Numbered from the stretch's first letter, positions 18,248-27,559 are shown. The stretch is DNA of 64,000 bases from Psychromonas arctica DSM 14288 (GCF_000482725.1 NZ_KI519478.1:205962-269961); one strand, 5' to 3'. Notes: generated by a model from the sequence alone, not told the origin. Made by a program: numbers and translations.

Positions 18248-19651
18248 ATGACGCAGAAAATTAAAATTAAAGAGATCAAGACAACTCATAAAGAAAGTGC
18301 CGATCGTTTTAATCCAAGCAATCGTATTTATGTGCGTGCAGCTTACGGCCTTTTTCAGAAAATTCGTAAATTAACAGGTTGGGGTTTAATTCTATTATTC
18401 CTCACCATTCCTATGATCCGTTGGGATGGACATCAAGCTGTTTTATTTGATGTTGATAAGCAACAATTTCATCTTTTTAACATGCTTCTATTTCCTCAAG
18501 ATCTAACCTTGCTGGCATGGGTATTTATAATAGCCGCCTTTGCCCTGTTCTTCTTCACCACTTATTTAGGGCGAGTTTGGTGTGGTTACACTTGCCCACA
18601 AACAGTTTGGACCTTTATTTTTATATGGTTCGAAGAACGCTTTGAAGGCACGGCTAATAAACGTAAACGACTTGATCAAATGCCGTGGAGTTTTAATAAA
18701 ATATGGCGAAAAACAGCGAAGCACACCGGTTGGTTAATAGTTTCATTATTTACTGCCCTTGCTTTTTGCTCTTATTTTGTTCCTGTTGAAACGCTTTATC
18801 GTGATTTTTTCACCGGTCAAAGTAGCATGCTTGTTTTATTAATGGTGTTTATATTTACTTTCTCAACCTATGCAAATGCGGGTTGGATGCGTTCTATTTT
18901 CTGTATTCATATGTGTCCATATTCACGCTTTCAATCTGCCATGTTTGATAAGAACACTTATAGTGTTGGCTATGATGCGACACGTGGTGAAAAGCGCGGC
19001 CCTCGTTCACGTAAAATAGACCGTTCAGAAACTGAGTTGGGTGACTGTGTTGATTGTGATTTATGCGTGCAAGTATGTCCTTCAGGCATAGATATTCGTG
19101 ACGGCTTACAATATGAATGCATTAACTGTGGTGCCTGTGTTGATGCCTGTGATGAAACCATGGATAAAATGGGTTATCCAAGGGGTTTGATTTCATACAC
19201 ATCAGAACAAATATTGGAAGGTAAAAAAACCAAGCTAATGCGCCCTAAAATCATTGGGTATGGGTTGATGTTGGTTGTCATGCTTGTCTTGTTTTTTGTT
19301 AATATAGCCACATTAACCAAAGTAGAGATGGAAATTTTACGTGATAGAACTTCTTTATATCGTGAAAACGTTGATGGTTTAATAGAAAATACTTATACCT
19401 TAAAAGTACTCAATAAAACGATTCAAGCACAGACCTACAATATTACTTTTTCAGGGTTAAAAGATGCGACCATGATAGGGCCGAAGCAAGTAACTATAAG
19501 CTCTGGAGAAATTTTTACTCAACCAATTTCCATTGCTGTTGACCCTTATGATATTAAAGAGAAAAAAAGAACTATTACTATCAAACTAACTAACGTAGAT
19601 GATAGCGACGAAGTAATCCAACAAGATGCTTCATTCTTTCTTGGCTTGTAA
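18248..19651 (+). CDS. ccoG: cytochrome c oxidase accessory protein CcoG (FixG/RdxA)
   Basis: This 467-residue inner-membrane ferredoxin-like protein is needed for cbb3-type oxidase assembly and is thought to act in copper reduction. N-terminal helices include VWCGYTCPQTVWTF. Then come two 4Fe-4S cluster motifs (CVDCDLCVQVCPSGIDI and CINCGACVDACDETMD), a further membrane helix (about 335-355) and a C-terminal immunoglobulin-like FixG domain. Unlike the usual arrangement, no ccoNOQP or ccoI genes are in the window. It stands alone between a lipoprotein gene and srkA and ends in its own terminator. Confidence 0.94.
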   Translation: MTQKIKIKEIKTTHKESADRFNPSNRIYVRAAYGLFQKIRKLTGWGLILLFLTIPMIRWDGHQAVLFDVDKQQFHLFNMLLFPQDLTLLAWVFIIAAFALFFFTTYLGRVWCGYTCPQTVWTFIFIWFEERFEGTANKRKRLDQMPWSFNKIWRKTAKHTGWLIVSLFTALAFCSYFVPVETLYRDFFTGQSSMLVLLMVFIFTFSTYANAGWMRSIFCIHMCPYSRFQSAMFDKNTYSVGYDATRGEKRGPRSRKIDRSETELGDCVDCDLCVQVCPSGIDIRDGLQYECINCGACVDACDETMDKMGYPRGLISYTSEQILEGKKTKLMRPKIIGYGLMLVVMLVLFFVNIATLTKVEMEILRDRTSLYRENVDGLIENTYTLKVLNKTIQAQTYNITFSGLKDATMIGPKQVTISSGEIFTQPISIAVDPYDIKEKKRTITIKLTNVDDSDEVIQQDASFFLGL

Positions 19652-19678
19652 GTAAATACTGTTAAATTAACCTTATTA

Positions 19679-19711
19679 AGGCGCGCTAATTGTTAGTTGC
19701 GCCTTTTTTTT
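19679..19711 (+). terminator. rho-independent terminator of ccoG
   Basis: AGGCGC and GCGCCT arms around an A+T-rich loop with an inner partial stem are followed by a run of T. It lies between the ccoG stop and the srkA ribosome site. Confidence 0.85.
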
Positions 19712-19724
19712 GTTGGAGAAAAGA

Positions 19725-20714
19725 ATGCAAAACGAACCTTTAAGCTATCGAAAGTTGACACCCGAGTGTCAGTTGGACGCCTTAGCAAGCATTGGAATTT
19801 ATCCTGAAACAGGTTTATTAGCGTTAAATTCTTATGAGAACCGCGTTTACTCATTTAGTGATGAGAATAAACAGCGTTATGTGGTTAAATTCTATCGTCC
19901 AAGACGTTGGAACGAGCAACAATTATTAGAAGACCATGCATTTAGTCAACGCTTATTAGCATCGGGTTTAAATCTCTCTGTACCACTTATGTTTGATGAC
20001 AAAACCTTACACTCGTTTGCAGGCTATCATTTTGCCTTATTTAATAACCTCTCTGCTCGCACTCTAGCAGTTGATAATATTGATAGTTTATATGATGTAG
20101 GTATAGCTTTAGGAAAATTACATAAAATCGGCTCTCAGCATCAATTTACCACTCGACCAAATTTCGATATGGTCACCACCATTGAACAAGCCTTAAATGA
20201 CTTAAAAAGCTGTGAATATATACCGAATACTGTTAAATCCCCTCTTTTCACTGTCATTGAGCAAATTCAACAAAAAATAAAAGCGACTAATCCTACTAAA
20301 TTAAAATTGATTGCCATTCATGGTGATGCACATGCGAGTAATATATTGCTAAAAGAAGATCTGCCTTATTGGGTCGACTTTGATGATTGTAAAATGGGCC
20401 CTGCAATACAAGATATTTGGATGTTACTAAATGGAGACCGTAGTGAACAACAACTACAGTTATCAATGATTTTAGAAGGATACCAAGAAGAATTTGACTT
20501 CGATACCAAACAATTGCCGTATATTGAGGCGTTACGCACAATGCGCATCATCAATTATGTGAGCTGGATCAACAATAGGTGGACAGATCCGGCATTTTCT
20601 CGAAACTTTCCATGGTTTATAACTGACCAATACTGGAAAGACTTGCTACAATCCTTGCAACAACAGTTATTATTATTGGATGAAGCACCTTTAACACTTC
20701 AACCACAGTACTAA
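19725..20714 (+). CDS. srkA: stress response kinase SrkA (YihE)
   Basis: This 329-residue protein kinase of the aminoglycoside-phosphotransferase/HipA-like fold is reported in E. coli to counter MazF-linked death and envelope stress. The opening PETGLLALNSYENRVYSF and the segment VVKFYRPRRW match SrkA closely. The catalytic loop is IAIHGDAHASNILL, the metal-binding motif is YWVDFDD, and GPAIQDIWMLLNGD follows. The ATG at 19725 is used because GGAG lies 7 bases before it; the frame extends 15 bases upstream to a TTG. Its place directly before dsbA is conserved, and in E. coli the pair is Cpx-regulated. Confidence 0.95.
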   Translation: MQNEPLSYRKLTPECQLDALASIGIYPETGLLALNSYENRVYSFSDENKQRYVVKFYRPRRWNEQQLLEDHAFSQRLLASGLNLSVPLMFDDKTLHSFAGYHFALFNNLSARTLAVDNIDSLYDVGIALGKLHKIGSQHQFTTRPNFDMVTTIEQALNDLKSCEYIPNTVKSPLFTVIEQIQQKIKATNPTKLKLIAIHGDAHASNILLKEDLPYWVDFDDCKMGPAIQDIWMLLNGDRSEQQLQLSMILEGYQEEFDFDTKQLPYIEALRTMRIINYVSWINNRWTDPAFSRNFPWFITDQYWKDLLQSLQQQLLLLDEAPLTLQPQY

Positions 20715-20765
20715 TTAAAAATAATAAATACTAATTACGACTCTAAATACAATAAAGGAACAAAT

Positions 20766-21374
20766 ATGAAAAAGGTTTTTGCTCTATTAATCGGCTTATT
20801 CTTATTACCGTTAAGTGTAAACGCGGCTGATTTCAAAGAAGGCACGCATTATGATGTTATTAAACAAACAGCCACAGAAAAGCCTGAAGTTTTAGAGTTT
20901 TTCTCTTTTTATTGCCCACATTGTTTTAAATTTGAACCCCTAATGAAAACATTACAAAGCGAATTACCAGCTGATGTAGCGGTTAAGAAAAATCACGTTA
21001 ACTTCTTAGGTGGTAACATGGGTCCAGAAGTAACTAAAGCCTTCGCTGCAGCTGATCTATTAGATGTTAAAGAAGAAGTGACTAGTATTATCTTTGATCA
21101 AATACATACACAACGTAAACCTATTAATGGTGAAAAAGATATCCTAGCTATTTTTGATAAAGCCGGTGTATCTGAAGAGGAAGCAAAAGGTGCTTTAGCT
21201 AGTTTCCCCGTTAACGGCCTTGCTTCACAAATGAAACGTAATACTGAAAACTTTAAAGTTCGCGGTGTACCAACACTGATTGTTAATGGTAAATATAAAG
21301 TAAATACAGGATCAGTGAGAAGCACTGCTGAGTTCGTTGAATTAGTGACATTTTTAACTAAAAAAACTGATTAA
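20766..21374 (+). CDS. dsbA: thiol:disulfide interchange protein DsbA
   Basis: This 202-residue periplasmic oxidase introduces disulfides into exported proteins. It has a signal peptide (first 20 residues, ending VNAA), a thioredoxin fold with the redox motif CPHC in FFSFYCPHCFKFEP, an inserted helical domain, and the cis-Pro loop RGVPTLIVNGKY. Length fits the family (208 in E. coli). An AAAGGAA site precedes the ATG. It follows srkA by 51 bases and probably shares its transcript. Confidence 0.97.
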   Translation: MKKVFALLIGLFLLPLSVNAADFKEGTHYDVIKQTATEKPEVLEFFSFYCPHCFKFEPLMKTLQSELPADVAVKKNHVNFLGGNMGPEVTKAFAAADLLDVKEEVTSIIFDQIHTQRKPINGEKDILAIFDKAGVSEEEAKGALASFPVNGLASQMKRNTENFKVRGVPTLIVNGKYKVNTGSVRSTAEFVELVTFLTKKTD

Positions 21375-21405
21375 ATCAGGCACTAAAGTATCCTTATCTA
21401 AAATT

Positions 21406-21429
21406 AAAAGCCACTTTAGTGGCTTTTTT
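21406..21429 (+). terminator. rho-independent terminator of dsbA
   Basis: AAAAGCCAC and GTGGCTTTTTT form a stem with a TTTA loop and a T-run 32 bases after the dsbA stop. Confidence 0.9.
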
Positions 21430-21473
21430 CATTTTTGTGGCATAATAGCGCCGTCTAGATAGGGAGATGATCG

Positions 21474-22127
21474 TTGAAAACCATGTTTAATAATGCGGCA
21501 CAAATGAAAAGTGCTATTAAAGAACTACACAACCATAAAGAATCCACCAAAGCACAAGTTGTTGCTATTAGTGGTATTGAAGGCAGTGGCAAACGTGCAT
21601 TAACCGAAAAAATAGCCGCAGCCCTAAGATTAGATGGTTTAAATGTAGCGGTTATTCATACTGATGATTGGGAAGCGAGTAAAAGCATTCGCTTTAACGT
21701 CATGAACAGCCCCGAAGAATATTATTTAAATGCTTATCGCTTTGACGAAATGTTTGAAGAGTTAGTACTACCTTTGAAATTATTTGGTAGCATTAAAACA
21801 TCAGTCAACTTAGACGATGCAGAATGCCCGCGTAAAGTAGATTATAACTTTGATAATATAGATATCATCTTGATCGAAGGTGTTTATCTATTACAAGAGG
21901 CGTATTTAGATCTCTATGATTATAGTTGTTGGGTAAAAAGTAATTTTGATACAGCTCTTAAACGCCTACATGAACAAGCTAATATTGAAGAGTCTCAAGA
22001 GGCACTGGTTAATCTATTTGAGTTACTAATTAAGCCTGCAGGGCAATACCACCTTTATGCCGATGACCCAATTGGTAACAGCAAATCTATTTATTTCGAA
22101 GAAACAAGCGCAGTACCTAATGAGTAA
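21474..22127 (+). CDS. uridine kinase-like P-loop protein with altered Walker A
   Basis: This 217-residue protein has the layout of the uridine kinase/phosphoribulokinase/CoaA group. A P-loop at residues 34-41 (GIEGSGKR) is followed by [12 protein letters not shown] (usual acidic substrate-binding position), the [13 protein letters not shown] segment and the hydrophobic strand [14 protein letters not shown]. The residue after the P-loop Lys is Arg instead of the usual Ser or Thr, which normally binds Mg2+. It may therefore be a weak or non-catalytic kinase. The start is TTG at 21474, with GGGAG 7 bases upstream; the ATG at 21483 is an alternative. Its stop overlaps the coaA start by 8 bases. 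Confidence 0.65.
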   Translation: MKTMFNNAAQMKSAIKELHNHKESTKAQVVAISGIEGSGKRALTEKIAAALRLDGLNVAVIHTDDWEASKSIRFNVMNSPEEYYLNAYRFDEMFEELVLPLKLFGSIKTSVNLDDAECPRKVDYNFDNIDIILIEGVYLLQEAYLDLYDYSCWVKSNFDTALKRLHEQANIEESQEALVNLFELLIKPAGQYHLYADDPIGNSKSIYFEETSAVPNE

Positions 22128-23085
22128 TCATGCGGCATTCAACCAACAAAGCTTGCTTAGCGCTTATATGCACTTTGAGCGTAATGAATGGGCGCATTTA
22201 CGAGACAATGTTAAATTAACGCTGTCAGAAGAGGATATCACCCAATTACAAGGTATCAATGAGTCCTTATCAATGCAGGAAGTGATAGATATCTATTTAC
22301 CACTTTCTCGTTTATTAAACTTATATGTGGGTGCACGCCAATATCGACATACTGTACGTGATAAATTCCTTGATGCGCATAATGAAAAAGTACCTTATAT
22401 TATCGGTATTGCTGGGAGTGTTGCCGTTGGAAAAAGTACTTCGGCACGTATTTTACAGGCCTTATTATCACGTTGGCCAGAGCATCCTAAAGTTGCCCTC
22501 GTAACAACTGATGGTTTTTTACGCCCTAATAAAGATTTAGTGGCTCGTAATTTAATGCATCGTAAAGGTTTTCCTGAAAGCTTTGATATTAAAGCGTTAA
22601 TCGAATTTGTCTCAGCGATTAAATCGGGTAAAAAGAAAATAACTGCACCAATTTATTCACACTTAACCTACGATATTATTCCGGATCAGTCATTGCAATT
22701 TGAACAGCCTGATATTGTTATTTTAGAGGGTTTGAATGTATTGCAAACTGCGGCATTAAACGATCCAGAACAATCTCATCGAGTATTTGTCTCTGATTTT
22801 GTTGATTTTTCTATCTTCGTTGATGCTGATACAGAGCTCTTAAAAACTTGGTATATTCAACGTTTTCTGAAATTTAGAGAAGGTGCATTTACTGATCCAA
22901 ATGCTTATTTTCATAGCTATTCAAAAATGACTGAACGTGAAGCTATCTCAATAGCAGGCAAAATTTGGGATGAAATTAACGGGATTAATTTAGAAGAAAA
23001 TATTCGCCCCACCCGTGACCGAGCTAATTTAATTCTAAAAAAATCGATTAATCATCAAGTGAGCCAGGTTAAGTTACGAAAATAA
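22120..23085 (+). CDS. coaA: pantothenate kinase CoaA (type I)
   Basis: This 321-residue ATP-dependent kinase phosphorylates pantothenate in the first committed step of coenzyme A synthesis. The P-loop [12 protein letters not shown] lies at about residues 95-106. It is followed by [31 protein letters not shown] and the [10 protein letters not shown] strand, all typical of prokaryotic type I enzymes. Length fits the family (316 in E. coli). The ATG at 22120 overlaps the end of the preceding kinase-like gene (aATGAGTAA), and the protein then aligns with known CoaA N-termini ([10 protein letters not shown]). It is probably translationally coupled to that gene. Confidence 0.96.
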   Translation: MSNHAAFNQQSLLSAYMHFERNEWAHLRDNVKLTLSEEDITQLQGINESLSMQEVIDIYLPLSRLLNLYVGARQYRHTVRDKFLDAHNEKVPYIIGIAGSVAVGKSTSARILQALLSRWPEHPKVALVTTDGFLRPNKDLVARNLMHRKGFPESFDIKALIEFVSAIKSGKKKITAPIYSHLTYDIIPDQSLQFEQPDIVILEGLNVLQTAALNDPEQSHRVFVSDFVDFSIFVDADTELLKTWYIQRFLKFREGAFTDPNAYFHSYSKMTEREAISIAGKIWDEINGINLEENIRPTRDRANLILKKSINHQVSQVKLRK

Positions 23086-23110
23086 TATTTATTATAAATA
23101 CGATAGATAC

Positions 23111-23138
23111 AAAAAAGGCACACTAGGCGCCTTTTTTA
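23111..23138. terminator. bidirectional terminator between coaA and glpX
   Basis: AAAAAAGGC and GCCTTTTTT arms flank a short loop. Both strands show a GC stem followed by a T-run, so it can end both convergent genes. Confidence 0.85.
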
Positions 23139-23153
23139 TTAAGTAACAAACCG

Positions 23154-24164
23154 TTAAAGGATAATATCTTTTAAGTTTGGATCTTTACGGTCTAAATAAT
23201 GTGTTGAATGAATACGGCGCACTGTACGTGATTTACCACGTACCAATAATGTTTCAGTCGTCGCTAAACGTCCGTTAACAGAAACACCTTCTACTAAATC
23301 GCCTTTAGTAATACCCGTTGCCGAGAAAATAACGTTATCATTTTTCACTAAGTCTTCAAGTTTTAAGACTTTATTAACTTCAATGCCTACAGCTTCACAA
23401 CGAGCAACTTCTTCTTTACCAATGCGAATATTCTCTTCTGTCGGCTCTTTAACCATTGGACGAGGAATAAGGCGTGCTTGCATATTACCATCCAGAGCAC
23501 GTACTACAGCCGCTGAAATAACACCTTCAGGGGCTCCGCCAATACAATACAACACATCAACTTGGTTATCTGGCATACAGGCCAATACAGAGATCGCTAC
23601 ATCACCATCAGGAATTGCGAATACACGTACACCCATACCCTGCATATCTTTGATGATACGATCATGGCGTGGTTTTGCTAACGTAGCGACGGTTAATTCA
23701 GATAATGATTTACCTAGGGCAAATGCAATCGCTTTTAAGTTTTGCTCTAGTGAGCGCTCTAAATCAATCGCATCTTTAGCATTAGGACCAACAATAAGCT
23801 TTTCCATATACATATCTGGTGCACGTAAGAAGCTACCCTTTTCACCAACGGCAAGTACTGCTAATGCGTTTGATTGTCCCATTGCAGTCATTCGAGTGCC
23901 TTCAATCGGATCTACAGCAATATCAACCGCATCACCTACACCAGTACCCACATGTTCACCAATATATAACATTGGCGCTTCATCGATTTCGCCTTCACCA
24001 ATAACAATTTCACCGTCAATATCTATTTGGTTAAATATAAGGCGCATTGCCTCTACAGCAGCACCATCGGCGGTGTTTTTATCACCTCGGCCTAACCATT
24101 TGTATCCTGCTAATGCAGCCGCTTCCGTTACTCGAGAAAATTCTATTGCTAATTCGCGTCTCAT
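23154..24164 (-). CDS. glpX: class II fructose-1,6-bisphosphatase GlpX
   Basis: This 336-residue enzyme hydrolyses fructose-1,6-bisphosphate to fructose-6-phosphate in gluconeogenesis. The metal-binding signature of the lithium-sensitive phosphatase superfamily is present as VDIAVDPIEGTRMTA, with GEIDEAPML upstream and YCIGGAPEGVISAA downstream. The N-terminus (MRRELAIEFSRVTEAAALAGYKW) is typical of GlpX. Length equals E. coli GlpX (336). It is not next to glpFK here. It is convergent with coaA. Confidence 0.96.
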   Translation of the reverse strand: MRRELAIEFSRVTEAAALAGYKWLGRGDKNTADGAAVEAMRLIFNQIDIDGEIVIGEGEIDEAPMLYIGEHVGTGVGDAVDIAVDPIEGTRMTAMGQSNALAVLAVGEKGSFLRAPDMYMEKLIVGPNAKDAIDLERSLEQNLKAIAFALGKSLSELTVATLAKPRHDRIIKDMQGMGVRVFAIPDGDVAISVLACMPDNQVDVLYCIGGAPEGVISAAVVRALDGNMQARLIPRPMVKEPTEENIRIGKEEVARCEAVGIEVNKVLKLEDLVKNDNVIFSATGITKGDLVEGVSVNGRLATTETLLVRGKSRTVRRIHSTHYLDRKDPNLKDIIL

Positions 24165-24235
24165 CTTATGAGCTCCCAGTTTTTAAATCTAATTGAAGCA
24201 AAACGTCATTCATTTACAGAATGACAACCTTGCTC

Positions 24236-25456
24236 TTAAGTATCTTTATTGACGATATTTTTTACTGCTTGTTTTAATTTCAGCATTGCTTGCTCGATTA
24301 AGTCATCTGAAATATTTAAAGCTGGTACAAAACGCAGTACATTTGCCCCCGCCACTAAAATAAGTAGACCTTGCTTAGCAGCCTCTAAAAAGAAAACTTT
24401 AGCTTGATCTTGATATTGTTCATTTAATACGGCACCTAACAATAAACCTGCACCACGAACTTCTTTAAAGATAGAAAACTCATCGTTAATGGCTTGTAGG
24501 TGTTGACGTATTAGTTTTTCTTTGTGTTTTACACCCGTTAACATTGTTTCTGTGTTAATAAGGTCAAAGGCCTTGCCGGCAACGGCACAAGCAAGTGGAT
24601 TACCACCAAATGTTGTACCATGAGTACCAGCGGTTAAGTGTTCTGCAAAACAGGTTTTAGTTAGCATTGCTGCTATAGGAAAGCCTGAGCCCAGTGCTTT
24701 AGCTGACGTCAATACATCAGGAGTGACACCTAACCCCATATAAGCAAACAAGTTACCAGTTCTACCCATACCTGTTTGCACTTCATCAAAAATCATTAAC
24801 GCATTATGTTTATCACACAATGCTCTTACCCTTTGTGCAAATTCAGGCGTGATCGGTAAAACACCACCTTCACCTTGCAATGGCTCTAAAATAACCGCAC
24901 AAGTTTTATCTGAAATGACTTTTTCAAGTGCATTTATATCATTGTATTCAAGGTGCGTAATAGCGGCAGGTTTAGGACCAAAACCATCGGAATAAGAGGC
25001 TTGTCCACCAGCAGTAACGGTAAAGAATGTACGACCATGAAAACCTTGGTAAAAAGCGATGATTTCAGTTTTATCTATGCCATATTTATCAAATGCAACT
25101 CGACGAGCCAATTTTAATGCAGCTTCATTCGCTTCAGCACCGGAGTTTGCAAAAAACACCTTTTCGGCAAACGTATTATCCACTAATTTTTGTGCCAAGC
25201 TTAGCGCTGGCTCATTTGTATATATATTACTGACATGCCATAACTTTTTCGCTTGCTCAGTCAAAGCTTGTATCAATTCAGGGTGGGCATGACCTAAAGC
25301 ATTAACAGCGATACCACCAGTTAAATCAATATATTCATTATCTTGTTGATCCCACACTCGCGAACCTTCACCGCGCACAGGGATCATTTCTAACGGAGCA
25401 TAGTTTGGCACCATAACTTGATCAAATAGCGAACGTGTAATGTGAGTGTTTGACAT
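24236..25456 (-). CDS. argD: acetylornithine/succinyldiaminopimelate aminotransferase
   Basis: This 406-residue class III PLP aminotransferase has the expected order: [47 protein letters not shown], the PLP aspartate in [14 protein letters not shown], and the Schiff-base Lys in [16 protein letters not shown]. Length matches ArgD (406). ArgD transaminates N-acetylglutamate semialdehyde in arginine synthesis and also acts in lysine synthesis. AstC of arginine catabolism is nearly indistinguishable by sequence, but no astADBE genes flank it. Its neighbour upstream is pabA, the order seen in E. coli. Confidence 0.9.
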   Translation of the reverse strand: MSNTHITRSLFDQVMVPNYAPLEMIPVRGEGSRVWDQQDNEYIDLTGGIAVNALGHAHPELIQALTEQAKKLWHVSNIYTNEPALSLAQKLVDNTFAEKVFFANSGAEANEAALKLARRVAFDKYGIDKTEIIAFYQGFHGRTFFTVTAGGQASYSDGFGPKPAAITHLEYNDINALEKVISDKTCAVILEPLQGEGGVLPITPEFAQRVRALCDKHNALMIFDEVQTGMGRTGNLFAYMGLGVTPDVLTSAKALGSGFPIAAMLTKTCFAEHLTAGTHGTTFGGNPLACAVAGKAFDLINTETMLTGVKHKEKLIRQHLQAINDEFSIFKEVRGAGLLLGAVLNEQYQDQAKVFFLEAAKQGLLILVAGANVLRFVPALNISDDLIEQAMLKLKQAVKNIVNKDT

Positions 25457-25520
25457 AAAGAGTTCCTTTAACTGGCTAAAACATGAATAAAATGACCTAA
25501 TAAATGGTTAATATACGCAC

Positions 25521-26105
25521 TTATTTTGACAATCCAAGATCTTGATTAATAAAATTATTAAGCAGCATTAAACCTTGCTCAGATCGAATACTTTCAGGAT
25601 GGAATTGTACCCCCTCTAAGGCAAACTCTTTATGACGAATCGCCATAATTTCCTGACTCTGGATAACTCTTGCAGAAACATCAAAACAAGCGGGCAAACT
25701 CCCTTCCTGCACAATTAAGCTATGGTAGCGAGTGACATCTAATGGGTTATTCAATCCTTTAAATACCCCTCTATTATCATGTTTAATCAATGAATTTTTA
25801 CCATGCATTACTTTATTTGCACGAATCACATTAGCACCAAAAACCTGCGCAATACTTTGATGCCCTAAACACACCCCTAGGATTGGAATTTGCCCTGCAA
25901 AACGCTCAATGGTTGCTAACGACACTCCCGCTTCATTAGGTGTACAAGGCCCTGGGGAAATAACGATATGCTCAGGGTTTAGGTCAGCAATTTCCTGTAA
26001 ACTAATTTGGTCATTGCGTTTAATGATCACTTTCTGCTGTAGCTCACCAAAATACTGAACTAAGTTATAAGTAAAGGAGTCATAATTATCGATCATTAAC
26101 AGCAT
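25521..26105 (-). CDS. pabA: aminodeoxychorismate/anthranilate synthase glutaminase subunit
   Basis: This 194-residue class I glutamine amidotransferase supplies ammonia to PabB (folate) and, in some bacteria, TrpE. The opening [19 protein letters not shown], the oxyanion region [12 protein letters not shown], the nucleophile in [14 protein letters not shown] and the catalytic His-Glu in [14 protein letters not shown] are all intact. Because it stands alone near argD and not in a trp operon, PabA is the better name, though dual use is possible. Confidence 0.92.
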   Translation of the reverse strand: MLLMIDNYDSFTYNLVQYFGELQQKVIIKRNDQISLQEIADLNPEHIVISPGPCTPNEAGVSLATIERFAGQIPILGVCLGHQSIAQVFGANVIRANKVMHGKNSLIKHDNRGVFKGLNNPLDVTRYHSLIVQEGSLPACFDVSARVIQSQEIMAIRHKEFALEGVQFHPESIRSEQGLMLLNNFINQDLGLSK

Positions 26106-26184
26106 AATTCTGGTTCATCTAAAAAATAAAGATCCATTTTATCATTACTAACGTATGTAGTCCTAATAAGATTAAGGAGTGACT

Positions 26185-27096
26185 ATGAGTAAAGTAACTG
26201 AAAATAAAATAAATGTACTGATCACTGGCTCATCAGGTTTAATCGGTAGTTCATTAGTCTCGCTTTTAAACACTCATGGTTACAATGTTTATACCTTAAC
26301 TCGTACTCCTAATACCTCTTCACCTTATTGGAATATTCAAGCCCAAGAAATACAGCTAAACGGACACCCTAATCCAGACATCATTATTCATTTAGCTGGA
26401 GAGAATATAGCGAAGTCACGTTGGACCGATAAAGTTAAAGAAAAAATAAGCAAAAGCCGCTTACAATCAACTCAATTAATGGTCGATTACATCAATAATT
26501 CTGCCACACCTCCCACCTTATTTATTTGTGCTTCTGCGATTGGATTTTACGGTAATAGTGGTCAACAACCCGTCGATGAGAAATCAGTTAAAGGTACCGA
26601 CTTTGTCAGCCAATTAGCATCACAATGGGAATGTGTTAGTCAACAAGTCGATCAAACTAAGACTCGTGTTGTTAATATACGTACTGGTATCGTTTTGAGT
26701 AAAAAAGACGGAGCATTAGCTAAAATGCTAACACCTTTTAAAATGGGAGTGGGAGGGAGAATAGGTAGTGGTAAACAAATGATGAGCTGGATAGACTTAC
26801 AAGACGAGTTGAATGCCATTTTATTTATTATGCAACATCATTCTTTGTCAGGGCCTGTTAATCTAGTTGCTCCAAACCCCGTTGATAACCAAACTTTTTC
26901 AGTCATATTGGCCAACACTTTAAAACGACCTTGTATATTCCCATTACCAGCATTGATGGTAAAGATTTTATTTGCACAAATGGGAGAAGAATTATTATTA
27001 TCGAGCACTAATGTTCGACCAACAAAATTGATAAAAGCAGGGTTTAAATTTAAGTATGAGTTATTAGAAGATAGCTTGAAAAGCCAGTTAGCGTGA
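26185..27096 (+). CDS. TIGR01777-type NAD-dependent epimerase (YfcH-like)
   Basis: This 303-residue extended short-chain dehydrogenase-like protein has the N-terminal dinucleotide loop VLITGSSGLIGSSLV, the family motif IIHLAGENIAKSRWT, CASAIGFYGN in place of the YxxxK active-site region, and MSWIDLQDELNAI. A C-terminal DUF1731-like tail ends the protein. The substrate is unknown for the family. AAGGAG lies 5 bases before the ATG at 26185; an in-frame GTG at 26179 is part of that site and less likely. The gene converges on the csrB-type RNA, whose terminator hairpin lies 22 bases past the stop. Confidence 0.88.
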   Translation: MSKVTENKINVLITGSSGLIGSSLVSLLNTHGYNVYTLTRTPNTSSPYWNIQAQEIQLNGHPNPDIIIHLAGENIAKSRWTDKVKEKISKSRLQSTQLMVDYINNSATPPTLFICASAIGFYGNSGQQPVDEKSVKGTDFVSQLASQWECVSQQVDQTKTRVVNIRTGIVLSKKDGALAKMLTPFKMGVGGRIGSGKQMMSWIDLQDELNAILFIMQHHSLSGPVNLVAPNPVDNQTFSVILANTLKRPCIFPLPALMVKILFAQMGEELLLSSTNVRPTKLIKAGFKFKYELLEDSLKSQLA

Positions 27097-27099
27097 ATT

Positions 27100-27494
27100 A
27101 AAAAGCAGAAAAAGGAAAGGGCAGCCGAAGCTGCCCTTAATTTAGTCTCTCTATCGAATCCGTGATAGTTGATGCTCCATGCGTTACATCCTTTTGACCA
27201 TGCCATACTAGGCGTCCACTTCCCAACTCCTTTGGGCTCGTCCTTGTAACATCCGTATTAGATAACATCCTGTTTATCCATCATCTCCCTTTCCTTAGGA
27301 GGTGTCCTTCTTTGTCATCTTGACTTAATATCCACAATCCTAGTAGATACTAAAAACTCTATCCTAGAGTGTCCTTTTCTTCCATGACTATAAAACATCC
27401 TGTTTTATAAACTCTCATCCTGAGAGGTCCTATTGTCATCCTGACAATGCGATGGTTTGATGTCTACATCCTGTAAATCAACTCCCCGTTTGCG
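27100..27494 (-). ncRNA. csrB: CsrB-type CsrA-sequestering small RNA
   Basis: The minus strand between yfcH and 27.5 kb encodes no protein but carries more than 20 GGA motifs. Many are at the tips of small hairpins with AGGAT loops: ACAGGATGT (three copies), GTCAGGATGAC, CTCAGGATGAG and CTAGGATAG. This equals the known high-affinity CsrA site (ACA-GGAU-UGU type stem-loop). It ends in a strong intrinsic terminator, GGGCAGCTTCGGCTGCCC (27136 to 27119), followed by U-rich sequence. The length of about 390 nt resembles E. coli CsrB (about 369). A -10 box (TAATAT, 27506-27501) fits a start near 27494. CsrB RNAs titrate the translational regulator CsrA. CsrB, CsrC and CsrD paralogues exist in Vibrio, so the exact paralogue is not fixed. 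Confidence 0.92.
27119..27136 (-). terminator. intrinsic terminator of the csrB-type RNA
   Basis: A 7-bp perfect GC-rich stem capped by the stable UUCG tetraloop (GGGCAGC-UUCG-GCUGCCC on the minus strand) is followed by UUUCC and U-rich sequence. On the plus strand it can also help end the yfcH transcript. Confidence 0.9.
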
Positions 27495-27500
27495 AGATGA

Positions 27501-27559
27501 ATATTACGTCTTTGTTAATTAATAATTGCAGTTTTATTTGCATTAATTATTGGCTTACA
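27501..27559 (-). promoter_or_regulatory. csrB promoter with UvrY/GacA-like half-site
   Basis: On the minus strand TGTAAGCCA (27559-27551) matches the left half of the GacA/UvrY/VarA box (TGTAAG-N6-CTTACA type). The right half is poor. It lies about 60 bases upstream of the predicted start, and a TAATAT -10 follows at 27506-27501. This fits control by a BarA/UvrY-type two-component system, as for csrB in other gammaproteobacteria. Confidence 0.55.

Noticed and set aside
23383..24171. Long plus-strand open frame of 262 codons opposite glpX
   Set aside because: It lies wholly antisense to glpX, which has complete motifs and family length. The antisense product has no recognisable domain and is rich in Ser, Pro and Ile, typical of shadow frames.
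27140..27480. Repeated ATCCT words considered as a CRISPR or direct-repeat array
   Set aside because: Spacing is irregular and each copy is the loop of a different short stem. Read on the minus strand they are AGGAT loops, which fits a CsrA-binding RNA, not CRISPR.
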